Shown piece after piece: positions 1-7,052 of a stretch of 13,424 bases of DNA; within the stretch, counting starts at the first letter, position 1, and every line of letters begins with the position of its first letter. The position numbers and the translations under genes are program-made. The stretch covers positions 1 to 13,424 of the forward strand of contig JAFZCF010000027.1 of NCBI GenBank assembly GCA_017552165.1, read 5' to 3'. Under the pieces are notes generated by a model. It was not told the DNA's origin. It was given only the letters and a program-made list of their open reading frames with translations, and ran no database searches. Source of the stretch: Clostridia bacterium (GTDB lineage: Bacteria > Bacillota_A > Clostridia > Oscillospirales > CAG-272).

Positions 1-1
1 C

Positions 2-1585
2 GCGCCTGAAACCAATATCATGACAGAGCCTCCGGCAGACGATTCAACCGAAACGGACGCGACGCTTGTAAGTGATATCCCTAAAGCCGAGAACAAATTT
101 GTGTTTGAACGATTATCGGGGAAAAAAGCATATGTGCTGACAGATGTTGTTCAAATTAACGACCCTAAAGTAGTTATTCCGTCGGAGTATAACGGTATGC
201 CTGTCACCGCAATTGGCGACAGCGCTTTCGCAAACCACAGGACGGATATAGAAAGCATTATCATTCCTGAGAGCGTGACATTGATAGGCGAAAACGCTTT
301 CTGGCGTTGCTACGCTCTTGAAAGCGTCACATTCAATTCCGGAAATATGAGTTTTGGATCAATGGCGTTTTGCGACTGTACGGCACTTTCCGAAATCACT
401 ATTCCGGAGGGAGTAAACGTCCTCAGTGAAGATCTCTTTAATCTCTGTTCAGCGCTTGAAACGGTGCATTTGCCGGTTTCATTGACAGAAATCGAAATTG
501 GCGCTTTCGGCGCGTGCGAATCCCTTAAAACGGTTTATTATGACGGGTCGGAATATCAGTGGAATAAAATCACAAGGAATTACGGATGGAACGCAGACGC
601 TGCGGAATTTGAAATCGTGTTTGCCGTTTCTAACGAGTCATCAGCGACAGACGAAAAAGTCGATAAAATATCATTAAGAAGATTACCGGACGAACGGACC
701 ATAAAACTTTGCGCGAACGAAAAGTTCAGTTATAACGGTTTGGCAGTTGAGGTGATTTACAGCAACGGGACGTCGAAAACGATAAAATATGAAGACGGTC
801 TTCTGGAATGCTATCCCGATCCGGCTTTGTGGGCAAGCGGATATTACAGCGGTATGGATCAGTTAATGCTCTGCGGTCTTACTACTGTTACGGTCAGCTT
901 TGAAGGCGCTGTAACTACTTTTGAAATCGATTTTTATGCTCCCGCAGAAGGTTCTTTGCTTTCGGATAACGCGTGGGTTCACATTGAAGACGGGATCGGC
1001 ATATATCACACTGAAGCCGAAAAGATAAACACCCTGCCTTTTGTCAAGGACAGCAGATACGGTTACGATATGGAAAAAGTAATTATTGACGCTCCGAACG
1101 CCGTCAGGATAGAGAGCGGCGCGTTTGCATTCAATTTTACCTCGGGTTTTGTACCTGTATTTAAAGAAATCGTTCTTCCGGAAAACATTGAGTATATAGG
1201 TGCCGATGCGTTCGCGCGGGACAGTTTTCTTGAAAAGATAACCTTCACCGGAAACAAAATCACATTGATTTCTCAAAATATGTGTATGGGATGTACGTCT
1301 CTTAAATCAATTTCAATACCGAAGGGCGTATATAAAATTGACGAATACGCGTTCAGCGGTTGCACGTCGCTCACGTCGATTGCTCTTCCGGATGGCGTCC
1401 TGTTTATCGCCAATTATGCTTTTGAAGGATGTTCGTCGCTCAGAACAGTTTCCCTTCCGGACTCGCTCCGAACTATTGAAGAACACGCTTTCGAGAATTG
1501 TGCAGCTATCGAATCGATCAATGTTCCCGCCGGCGTAACAGACAGAGCATTTATGGCTTATCTGCCTGAGAACTGCCGCGCGTAA
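2..1585 (+). CDS. BspA-like leucine-rich-repeat surface protein, 5' partial
   Basis: The reading frame is open to the left edge. The ATG at 20 has no ribosome-binding site or signal peptide, and the residues around it (APETNIMTEPPADDSTETDAT) look like the Pro/Thr/Asp linker that follows a lipobox. The true start is therefore probably outside the window, and residue numbers here count from that ATG. Residues about 50-200 hold LRR_5/BspA-type repeats with the pattern IP..v..IG..AF..C..L..i.lP. Residues about 215-310 (from VDKISLRRLP to FEIDFYAP) look like a bacterial Ig-like domain of the GLAVEVIYSNG type. Residues about 330-515 hold a second block of LRR_5 repeats. The segment YYDGSEYQWNKI is typical of clostridial BspA-like proteins. 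These proteins are generally surface-exposed or secreted and are thought to act in adhesion, but the ligand here is unknown. Codon use is more AT-rich than in the tldD/E genes. The family call is firm; the function is not. Confidence 0.85.
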   Translation, partial: APETNIMTEPPADDSTETDATLVSDIPKAENKFVFERLSGKKAYVLTDVVQINDPKVVIPSEYNGMPVTAIGDSAFANHRTDIESIIIPESVTLIGENAFWRCYALESVTFNSGNMSFGSMAFCDCTALSEITIPEGVNVLSEDLFNLCSALETVHLPVSLTEIEIGAFGACESLKTVYYDGSEYQWNKITRNYGWNADAAEFEIVFAVSNESSATDEKVDKISLRRLPDERTIKLCANEKFSYNGLAVEVIYSNGTSKTIKYEDGLLECYPDPALWASGYYSGMDQLMLCGLTTVTVSFEGAVTTFEIDFYAPAEGSLLSDNAWVHIEDGIGIYHTEAEKINTLPFVKDSRYGYDMEKVIIDAPNAVRIESGAFAFNFTSGFVPVFKEIVLPENIEYIGADAFARDSFLEKITFTGNKITLISQNMCMGCTSLKSISIPKGVYKIDEYAFSGCTSLTSIALPDGVLFIANYAFEGCSSLRTVSLPDSLRTIEEHAFENCAAIESINVPAGVTDRAFMAYLPENCRA

Positions 1586-1648
1586 ATGACCGCGCAGAAA
1601 TCATCTCATTGTGACAGTCAATCAAATAAAGATTCATTTCCTTTATCT

Positions 1649-1688
1649 CTCCTCCGCCGGTGTAGGGCCCGGCGGGGGAGAATTTTTT
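1649..1688 (+). terminator. Intrinsic terminator after the LRR gene
   Basis: The arms CTCCTCCGCCGG (1649-1660) and CCGGCGGGGGAG (1669-1680) form a 12-bp stem with one G-U pair and an 8-nt loop. AA and a run of six T follow (1683-1688). It lies 63 bp after the LRR stop codon and should end that transcript. Confidence 0.85.
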
Positions 1689-1703
1689 GCCGTATTTGCC
1701 CTG

Positions 1704-1728
1704 CCTCCGGCACGCGCCGGGGGTTTTT
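1704..1728 (+). terminator. Second tandem intrinsic terminator
   Basis: The arms CCTCCGGC (1704-1711) and GCCGGGGG (1716-1723) form an 8-bp stem with one G-U pair and a 4-nt loop, followed directly by five T. It backs up the hairpin at 1649-1688 and ends two bases before the -35 box of the tldD promoter, insulating the two transcription units. Confidence 0.7.
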
Positions 1729-1730
1729 AC

Positions 1731-1759
1731 TTGACAAAAAGGGCCCGAGGGGATATAAT
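1731..1759 (+). promoter_or_regulatory. Near-consensus sigma-A promoter for tldD-tldE
   Basis: A perfect TTGACA (1731-1736) and a perfect TATAAT (1754-1759) are separated by exactly 17 bp. The tldD start codon is 36 bp downstream, with AAGGAG at 1778-1783. No operator-like palindrome is visible, so strong constitutive expression is the simplest reading. Confidence 0.9.
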
Positions 1760-1794
1760 ATATCGATTCATCCATTCAAGGAGATTTAGAAACA

Positions 1795-3204
1795 ATGTTT
1801 CCAGCAATTTCAAGACAGAAGCCGGCGATGAAAAAGCTCGTCGCCGAGCTCAGAAAGAAATACGCGTACGCGTCGGTGCTCGCGGTCGCTGACGCAAACC
1901 GCTCGTGGTCCGTCTCCCGTTCGGGCATAAACATCGTGTCGGGCAGCTGGATGGGCGGGACGGGCTTCGTCGCGCGCGTTTTTGACGAAACGGGCTGCGT
2001 CGAGTATTCGTTCAACGAGTTTTCGGAAAAGCTCATCCCCGAGATCGTCGGAAAGATAACCGAAAAGGCGGCGGAGCAGAAAAAGAACTGCAAGGGTATA
2101 AAGCCCCTGCCGACCCCGATTCCTCAGGGCACCCCGGCAAAGCTGAAAAAATCGACGAAATATCTCGTCGATCCGAAAAAGATGGGCGACGAGGCGATAA
2201 TCGCCAAACTGACCGCCGTGAGAGAGAAGGGCATGCGCCGCGAAGGCGTGCTCGACTTCTCCTGCCGCGCGTCCTACCGCGTTTACCGCAAGATCTTCAT
2301 TTCCGAAAACCGCGATCTCGACGAGACGTGTATGTGGACCAACGCCGCCGTCATCGCGCTCGCGAGAAAGGGCGACGAGATCAAGGATTATTACAGACCG
2401 TATTCGGCGCTCGGCGGCATGGAGGTCCTCGACGCCGCGTACGACGAGGTCGACGAGGTCGTGTCGGTCGCGCTCGAGCTCACTCAGAGCGAGCCGATGA
2501 TCCCCGGGGAATACGACTGCATCTGCGACCCCGACACTACGGGCATGATCGTCCACGAGGCCTTCGGCCACGGGGTCGAGATGGATATGTTCGTCAAGGA
2601 CCGCGCCCTCGCAAAGCACTTCGTGGGCCGGTACGTGGCGAGCCCGCTCGTGACGATGCACGACGGCTCGGCCGTAGATCAGACCGCCACGGCGTTCTTC
2701 GACGACGAGGGCAACCTCACGACCGACACGGTCATAATCGACAAGGGCGTGCTCCGCACCGGCATCTGCGACGGGCTCAGCGCCGTCCGTCTCGGCGTGG
2801 AGCCGACGGGCAACGGCCGCCGCGAGAGCTACGAGCGCAAGGCGTACACCCGCATGACGAACACGTATTTCGAAAAGGGCCGCTCGACGCTTGACAAAAT
2901 GATCGCGTCGGTAAAATACGGCTTCCTGCTCGAAAACCCGAGCTCCGGCATGGAGGACCCCAAAAACTGGGGCATCCAGTGCATGGTCAACATAGCGAGG
3001 GAGATAAAGGACGGAAAGCTCACGGGGCGCATCTTCTCCCCGATAGTGCTCACGGGATACGTTCCCGACCTCCTGAAATCCGTCAGCATGATGGGCAACA
3101 AAAAGGTCCTCAGCGGCAGCGGATTCTGCGGCAAGGGCTACAAGGAATGGGTCAAGGTCTCGGACGGCGGGCCGTATATGAAGGCGCGTATCCGTCTCGG
3201 ATGA
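1795..3204 (+). CDS. tldD: TldD metalloprotease, catalytic half of TldD/E
   Basis: A 469-residue member of the TldD/PmbA peptidase family (U62), a cytosolic Zn protease that degrades short unfolded peptides and, in some bacteria, matures microcins and other RiPPs. The metal site is intact: HEAFGH at residues 254-259 (the family HExxxH, followed by GVEMD), and Cys445 in GFCGKG near the C-terminus, matching the cysteine described as the third ligand in TldD. The family block LGVEPTGNGRRESY...RMTNTYF is also present and is close to the classical STGNGRR...RMTNTY. The ATG at 1795 has AAGGAG 11 bases upstream and lies just downstream of a consensus promoter. Length is normal for the family. The pmbA/tldE-like gene follows after 25 bp, as expected for a heterodimer. 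The peptide substrate cannot be read from the sequence. Confidence 0.94.
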   Translation: MFPAISRQKPAMKKLVAELRKKYAYASVLAVADANRSWSVSRSGINIVSGSWMGGTGFVARVFDETGCVEYSFNEFSEKLIPEIVGKITEKAAEQKKNCKGIKPLPTPIPQGTPAKLKKSTKYLVDPKKMGDEAIIAKLTAVREKGMRREGVLDFSCRASYRVYRKIFISENRDLDETCMWTNAAVIALARKGDEIKDYYRPYSALGGMEVLDAAYDEVDEVVSVALELTQSEPMIPGEYDCICDPDTTGMIVHEAFGHGVEMDMFVKDRALAKHFVGRYVASPLVTMHDGSAVDQTATAFFDDEGNLTTDTVIIDKGVLRTGICDGLSAVRLGVEPTGNGRRESYERKAYTRMTNTYFEKGRSTLDKMIASVKYGFLLENPSSGMEDPKNWGIQCMVNIAREIKDGKLTGRIFSPIVLTGYVPDLLKSVSMMGNKKVLSGSGFCGKGYKEWVKVSDGGPYMKARIRLG

Positions 3205-3229
3205 GTTTTTCGGAAAGGAATCTAAGATA

Positions 3230-4495
3230 ATGAGTCTTTTGAACAAAATCAGAAACGCCCTCCTCGCGAACGCAGTCGCCGAGTGGCGCATCAGCGAGAC
3301 CGTATCCGAAAGCTCGGAGTACTTTTTCGTAAAGAAACAGCTCGACACCCGCCGCTCGAAGACGGTCGAAAAATGCGAGGTTGCGGTCTTCCGCGCCGAG
3401 GGCGACAAAAAGGGCTTTACGACGGTCACCCTTACCCCGGGGATGTCCTCCGCCGAGATAGGGGAAAAGATAAAGGACGCCTATTACGCGGCTCAGTTCG
3501 CGCTGAACCCGGGATACGATCTTCCGGACCCCGTAAAGAGCAAAAAGAAACCCGGCGAGTCCGCCGGGCTGCTCGGAGCGAGCGAAAAGAAGATGATCGC
3601 GGCGCTCTTCAAGGCGGACAAGGGCGGCGACGCGTTCCTCAACTCCGCCGAGATGTTCTTTGAGAGGAACGGACACCGCATAGTCACGTCGAACGGGACG
3701 GACGTCCGCTGGACGAACGGCCGCGTATGCGGGGAGTTCGTCGTTCAGTGCGTCGAGCCCGAGGACGTTGAGCTTCACAACATTTTCGAGTACGACTCTC
3801 CCGACGCCGAGGCGCTCACCGCAAAGGTCGCCGAGGCGCTCAGGAACGTCCGCGACAGGGCGAGGGCGCAGAAGATCCTCAAGAGCGGGGTCTACGACGT
3901 CGTTCTCTGCGGCAATCAGGTGCCCGAGGTCCTTTCGTACTACGAGGACCGCGCCGACGCCGCGATGATTTACCCGCATTATTCCGAGTGGAAGGCGGGC
4001 GACGAGGTGCAGAACACCGGAAAGGGCGAGAAGATCAGTCTGACGCTCCTCGCGACCTCCCCGTTCTCCGACGAGGGTATCCCGATGAAGGACCGTCCGC
4101 TGCTCCGCCGCGGAGTGCTGAAGACCGTGCACGGGTCCAACCGTCTCTGCCGCTATCTCGGCGTGGAGCCGACGGGCGGCTACCGCAAGCTCGGCTGCGA
4201 CAACAAGGGGCGCCTCTCCTTCGAGGATATGAAGAAAAAGCCCTGCCTCGTGACGGTGGTCTATTCGGATTTCCAGATGGACAGCTTCACCGGCAACTTC
4301 GGCGGCGAGATACGCCTCGCGTACCTCGTTGACGGCGACAGCGTCACGCCCGTTACGGGCGGCTCGGTCAACGGGCGGCTGCCGGCGTGCGAGAACGGCG
4401 TCGTGTTCTCGACGGACAGATACCGCACGGCTTCCTACGACGGTCCGTACGCCATGCGCATCAGCGGCGTGAACGTCGCCGGCGCGGAGAACTGA
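3230..4495 (+). CDS. pmbA: TldE/PmbA, non-catalytic half of TldD/E
   Basis: A 421-residue TldE/PmbA homologue. In known TldD/E complexes this subunit lacks the HExxxH metal site and builds the substrate channel with TldD. No HExxxH motif is visible here, so it is assigned as the E subunit. Family landmarks are the central GVYDVVLCGNQVPEVLSYY segment, LGVEPTGGYRKLG, the FTGNFGGEIRLAYL block, and the C-terminal pattern VTPVTGGSVNGRLP...GPYAMRISGVNVAG, which matches the usual PmbA ending. GAAAGGAA lies about 10 bases before the ATG, and only 25 bp separate it from tldD, so the two are cotranscribed. The last seven codons overlap one copy of a direct repeat that recurs at 7894-7916. The C-terminus VAGAEN may therefore have been altered by an insertion event, though the protein looks complete. 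Confidence 0.9.
   Translation: MSLLNKIRNALLANAVAEWRISETVSESSEYFFVKKQLDTRRSKTVEKCEVAVFRAEGDKKGFTTVTLTPGMSSAEIGEKIKDAYYAAQFALNPGYDLPDPVKSKKKPGESAGLLGASEKKMIAALFKADKGGDAFLNSAEMFFERNGHRIVTSNGTDVRWTNGRVCGEFVVQCVEPEDVELHNIFEYDSPDAEALTAKVAEALRNVRDRARAQKILKSGVYDVVLCGNQVPEVLSYYEDRADAAMIYPHYSEWKAGDEVQNTGKGEKISLTLLATSPFSDEGIPMKDRPLLRRGVLKTVHGSNRLCRYLGVEPTGGYRKLGCDNKGRLSFEDMKKKPCLVTVVYSDFQMDSFTGNFGGEIRLAYLVDGDSVTPVTGGSVNGRLPACENGVVFSTDRYRTASYDGPYAMRISGVNVAGAEN
4466..4488 (+). repeat. Direct repeat, left copy, in the 3' end of tldE
   Basis: ACGTCGCCGGCGCGGA (4473-4488) is identical to 7901-7916. Extending left, GGCG plus three differing bases also aligns, giving 20 of 23 matches. This copy encodes GVNVAGAE at the end of TldE. 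The two copies bracket the transposase remnant and the ABC importer. Confidence 0.6.
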
Positions 4496-4564
4496 CGCTC
4501 AAATATGAAAGGTACGGGGCGGCCCCCTCATACGGAGCGGATCGCCGTCCGCAGAAACCGCACC

Positions 4565-4597
4565 GAAACCGGGGGCGCGCCGCTCCCGGTTTCTCTT
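4565..4597 (+). terminator. Probable terminator of the tldD-tldE operon
   Basis: GAAACCGGG (4565-4573) pairs perfectly with CCCGGTTTC (4585-4593), and GGCG/CGCT extends the stem inward to a 3-nt loop. The 3' tail TCTT is a poor T-run, so termination may be leaky. The transposase remnant begins about ten bases further on and may have cut off the original tail. Confidence 0.55.
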
Positions 4598-4605
4598 GCA
4601 GTATG

Positions 4606-4825
4606 TGTGAGCGTGCCGGGGTGTCCTTACGATAATTCCTGCGTTGAAAGCTTTTTCGCGAGCTTAATGAAAGAGTTGATTTACCGTACGAATTATGCTA
4701 AAATGAAGGAGGCAAAAATTGGTGTATTCAGATACGCGGAGTCGTTCTCCAACAGAAAAAGTCAGCACAGCAGTCCCGGATCAACTAAGGAGCCGTTGAC
4801 GGCGGGCGAAATCTTCGCCGCCTGA
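4606..4825 (+). pseudogene. 3' remnant of an IS3-family transposase (OrfB)
   Basis: The frame ending at 4825 reads SVPGCPYDNSCVESFFASLMK, continues through ELIYRTNYAKMKEAKIGVF, and ends YAESFSNRKSQHSSPGSTKEP. This matches the C-terminal part of IS3-family OrfB transposases (rve domain): GNCYDNA.mESFFatLKkElvYrt.Y.t..EAk..iF.YIE.fYNrkR.HS.LGy.sP. It includes the last catalytic Glu of the DDE triad, in ESFF. The first two Asp residues and the rest of the protein are missing. Several conserved positions have decayed, for example NCYDN to CPYDN, YIEVFYN to YAESFSN and LGYLSP to PGSTKEP. An open frame reaching back to an ATG at 4505 comes from the tldE terminator region and is not transposase. This is a degraded relic at the edge of the compositionally different importer segment. 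No clear IS terminal repeats were found. Confidence 0.7.
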
Positions 4826-4844
4826 CTTTCGAAAGGGGCAATTC

Positions 4845-4899
4845 ATACGGTTATTGCTTTACCTCCTCACTAACCAGCAATCAATCCGTATCAAAGCAA
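4845..4899 (+). repeat. Interleaved inverted repeats upstream of the ABC importer
   Basis: ATACGG (4845-4850) plus ATTGCT (4853-4858) pairs with AGCAAT (4876-4881) plus CCGTAT (4886-4891), giving about 14 bp with two bulges. A second, mutually exclusive stem, TTGCTTT (4854-4860) with AAAGCAA (4893-4899), shares the left arm. The loop contains CCTCCT. It abuts a possible -10 box at 4911 and could be an operator, an attenuator-like RNA or an insertion-sequence end. Confidence 0.4.
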
Positions 4900-4916
4900 A
4901 TCTAAAAAAGTATAAT
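4888..4916 (+). promoter_or_regulatory. Possible promoter of the ABC importer operon
   Basis: A perfect TATAAT at 4911-4916 lies 64 bp before the start codon of the binding-protein gene. At 17-bp spacing the -35 position reads GTATCA, only 3 of 6 matches, and overlaps the right arm of the inverted repeat. A weak -35 overlapping a palindrome fits a regulated promoter. No recognisable Fur or DtxR box was seen. Confidence 0.45.
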
Positions 4917-4980
4917 CGGTGGTGTTCTTTCGGCTGATACATCGACCGGAAAACACTACGTGCCACAGAAGGAGTCTGAC

Positions 4981-6054
4981 ATGAAAAAAACTACAAGTTT
5001 CTTATTGGTCCTGATAACGCTTTTTTGCTCAGTGACTGCGTTTACCTCTTGCGCGGACAAGCAATCGGCCGTTGAAACGGTTACGGTTACAGATATGCTC
5101 GCCGAAACGGTCGAGGTGAAGAAGAATCCCCAAAAGGTCGCCTGCGTTTCCAGAACGACCTACGACCTGCTGATTGCCTTCGGATTGGGCGATTGTATCG
5201 ACGGTGTGTACTACTCGCTGCTTGAAAATGAGTGGGCGGGCGTTTTCGACAAGGATGCTGCAAGCCGATACAGCTGCCAGTATGAAGAGAGTTATGAGAC
5301 GTTTCTCTCACGCGGTGTGGATATTGTTTTTGCACCGGAAAAGTACATCGCCGACGCTCTGAAGGAGCACGGAATCAAAGCGTTGAACGTCAGCCTTTAC
5401 GGAAATCCGACGTTTGATCAGTACGTGTATTTCTTTGCGGATCTTGTCAAGCAGATCTGGGACAGCGAGGATGTTGCAAGGAGAGTTGACGCTTGGAAAG
5501 CACATATGTCGGACACGGTCAGCGGAATTCAGACGGAACTTGCAAAGCACAACGACGCAGCGAGAACGGTCTATTACGTGCGCGGTGACAAAAACAAAGG
5601 CATCGGATACACCGATACCGGCAAATCCTTTGTGGAGTATGCGTATTGCGTTTTGGGAATGAAATACACGGGAAGTGATTTTTCATCGACCAAACCATCG
5701 GCGGAAGAGATCTGTAAAATCAACCCAGACGTGTTTGTGATCGGCGGGATCTATCAAAAGACGTTGGAGAACATCCTGCGCACCGAAGAGCCGTATGTTC
5801 ATCTTGACGCGGTAAAAGAAAACCGGATCTATAATATCCCGATAGGCCTGACGATGTTTGAGCAGTTATCGGTTTTTTCTCCGGTGTTTCTTTGCGATCA
5901 GGCGAACAAACTCTATCCGGAGTATTTCCATTTTGACGTTCAGAAAATGATCCGCGATTACAGCCTGGAATTCTTCGGGGTCACACTCACGGACGATGAA
6001 ATAAACAATATGCTGAACGGTTACTCGAGAAGCGGAGGGCTCCTTGCGCAATGA
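4981..6054 (+). CDS. ABC importer substrate-binding lipoprotein (siderophore/heme/B12 family)
   Basis: The start is set at ATG 4981 because AAGGAG (4969-4974) lies 6 bases upstream. The GTG at 4960 would place that site inside the gene. The 357-residue product begins with a lipoprotein signal: KK, a hydrophobic stretch SFLLVLITLFCSV, and Cys24 in TAFTSC, a slightly non-canonical lipobox. The mature part opens with VTVTDMLAETVEV...NPQKVACVSRTTYDLLIAFG, the usual start of Peripla_BP_2/FecB-BtuF proteins, and continues with VDIVFAPE and a second lobe containing INPDVFVIGG. Such proteins capture Fe-siderophore, heme or cobalamin outside the membrane and deliver it to the permease; the substrate cannot be told here. 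The stop codon overlaps the permease start (ATGA), so they are translationally coupled. Codon use is less GC-biased than in tldD/E. Confidence 0.88.
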   Translation: MKKTTSFLLVLITLFCSVTAFTSCADKQSAVETVTVTDMLAETVEVKKNPQKVACVSRTTYDLLIAFGLGDCIDGVYYSLLENEWAGVFDKDAASRYSCQYEESYETFLSRGVDIVFAPEKYIADALKEHGIKALNVSLYGNPTFDQYVYFFADLVKQIWDSEDVARRVDAWKAHMSDTVSGIQTELAKHNDAARTVYYVRGDKNKGIGYTDTGKSFVEYAYCVLGMKYTGSDFSSTKPSAEEICKINPDVFVIGGIYQKTLENILRTEEPYVHLDAVKENRIYNIPIGLTMFEQLSVFSPVFLCDQANKLYPEYFHFDVQKMIRDYSLEFFGVTLTDDEINNMLNGYSRSGGLLAQ

Positions 6055-7052
6055 AAAGCAAAAGGACATTTTTTGTCGTTTTGCTTGCCCTGGCGCTGAT
6101 GATCGTCGTTTTCTGCCTGGCGCTGATGATCGGCAGATACAATATTTCACCGGGCGGATTTCTTGAAGCTCTCAGAGGAGACAAAGACAGGGAAATTGAG
6201 AGAAGCATCATTCTGAATCTCCGCCTGCCCAGAACGATTGTTGCGGCGCTTGTCGGGATGGCATTGAGTTTGTCCGGGCTTCTGTATCAGGAAACCTTCC
6301 AGAATATGCTGGTCTCGCCCGATCTTCTGGGCGTGTCGAGCGGCGCCGGCGTCGGCGCTGCGATCGCAATCGTTGCGGGACTTTCGTCAGTATTTGTCGG
6401 CGCCTTTGCATTTGTGTTCGGGATCGGCACGGTCATGCTGACGGTACTGATTTCCCGTGTGTTCCGTAATCGATCTTCATTGACAATGGTACTGTCGGGC
6501 ATCATTGTCGGCGGACTCGCGGGCGCGATTCTGGCGTTCGTCAAGTATTTGGCGGGAACGGAGAGCACGCTCGCGAGCATCACGTTCTGGCTGATGGGAT
6601 CTTTTGAGGATTCGACTATGGACGACGTCTGGGTTCTTTTGCCGATCGTTCTTTCGTGTGTCATCGTTTCCTTTGTGCTGCGCTGGAGGATCAACATCGT
6701 GGCAATGGGCAGTGAGAAAGCACAGACAAGAGGGATAAACTATCGTGTGTATAGGGGAATCATTATCGTGCTGGCAACGCTGCTGACCGCGACGTCGGTA
6801 TCGGTTGCCGGAACGATCGGCTGGATCGGGCTGGTCGTTCCGCATATCGTGCGGTGTATCGTTGGCAGGAATACCACGCGGACGATCCCGCTTTCAATCC
6901 TTTTCGGAACTGTGTTTATGATGGTTGCGGATATTCTTGCGCGCACTTTTACCGCGGCGGAGATCCCGCTCTCCGCGGTGACAGGTTTCTTCGGGACGAT
7001 CGTGTTCGTGCTGATTTTATTGCTGAAAGGCAGGTCGTACGTACATGATTGA
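6051..7052 (+). CDS. ABC importer permease, FecCD/BtuC family
   Basis: A 333-residue integral membrane protein of the FecCD (BtuC/FhuB) family, expected to have about ten transmembrane helices and to act as a homodimer. The first helix is residues about 5-27 (FFVVLLALALMIVVFCLALMIG). Family blocks are clear: LRLPRTIVAALVGMALSLSG followed by LLYQETFQNMLVSPDLLGVSSGAG, a central GIIVGGLAGAILAFVKYLAG region, and TIGWIGLVVPHIVRCIVGR, the cytoplasmic loop that contacts the ATPase. Near the C-terminus is ADILART...AEIPLSAVTGFFGTIVF. The ATG overlaps the stop of the binding-protein gene by 4 bases, and the 3' end overlaps the ATPase gene by 8 bases, typical of a single coupled transport operon. The length is normal and nothing appears broken. 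Confidence 0.93.
   Translation: MKSKRTFFVVLLALALMIVVFCLALMIGRYNISPGGFLEALRGDKDREIERSIILNLRLPRTIVAALVGMALSLSGLLYQETFQNMLVSPDLLGVSSGAGVGAAIAIVAGLSSVFVGAFAFVFGIGTVMLTVLISRVFRNRSSLTMVLSGIIVGGLAGAILAFVKYLAGTESTLASITFWLMGSFEDSTMDDVWVLLPIVLSCVIVSFVLRWRINIVAMGSEKAQTRGINYRVYRGIIIVLATLLTATSVSVAGTIGWIGLVVPHIVRCIVGRNTTRTIPLSILFGTVFMMVADILARTFTAAEIPLSAVTGFFGTIVFVLILLLKGRSYVHD

Noticed and set aside
1810..3429. A 539-codon open frame on the - strand opposite tldD
   Set aside because: It mirrors the GC-rich codon structure of tldD, has low-complexity Arg/Val/Ala/Asp content and no recognisable domain, while the + strand carries intact TldD motifs.
3152..4132. A 326-codon open frame on the - strand opposite tldE
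   Set aside because: Composition artefact of the antisense frame of a GC-rich gene; there is no ribosome site or domain.
4826..4980. Possible cobalamin riboswitch before the importer (GCCACAG at 4962-4968)
   Set aside because: Only a partial resemblance to the B12 box is present. The leader is too short and the other conserved segments are absent.
4960..4980. Upstream GTG start at 4960 for the binding-protein gene
   Set aside because: It would put the AAGGAG ribosome site inside the coding region and displace the signal peptide; ATG 4981 fits both.
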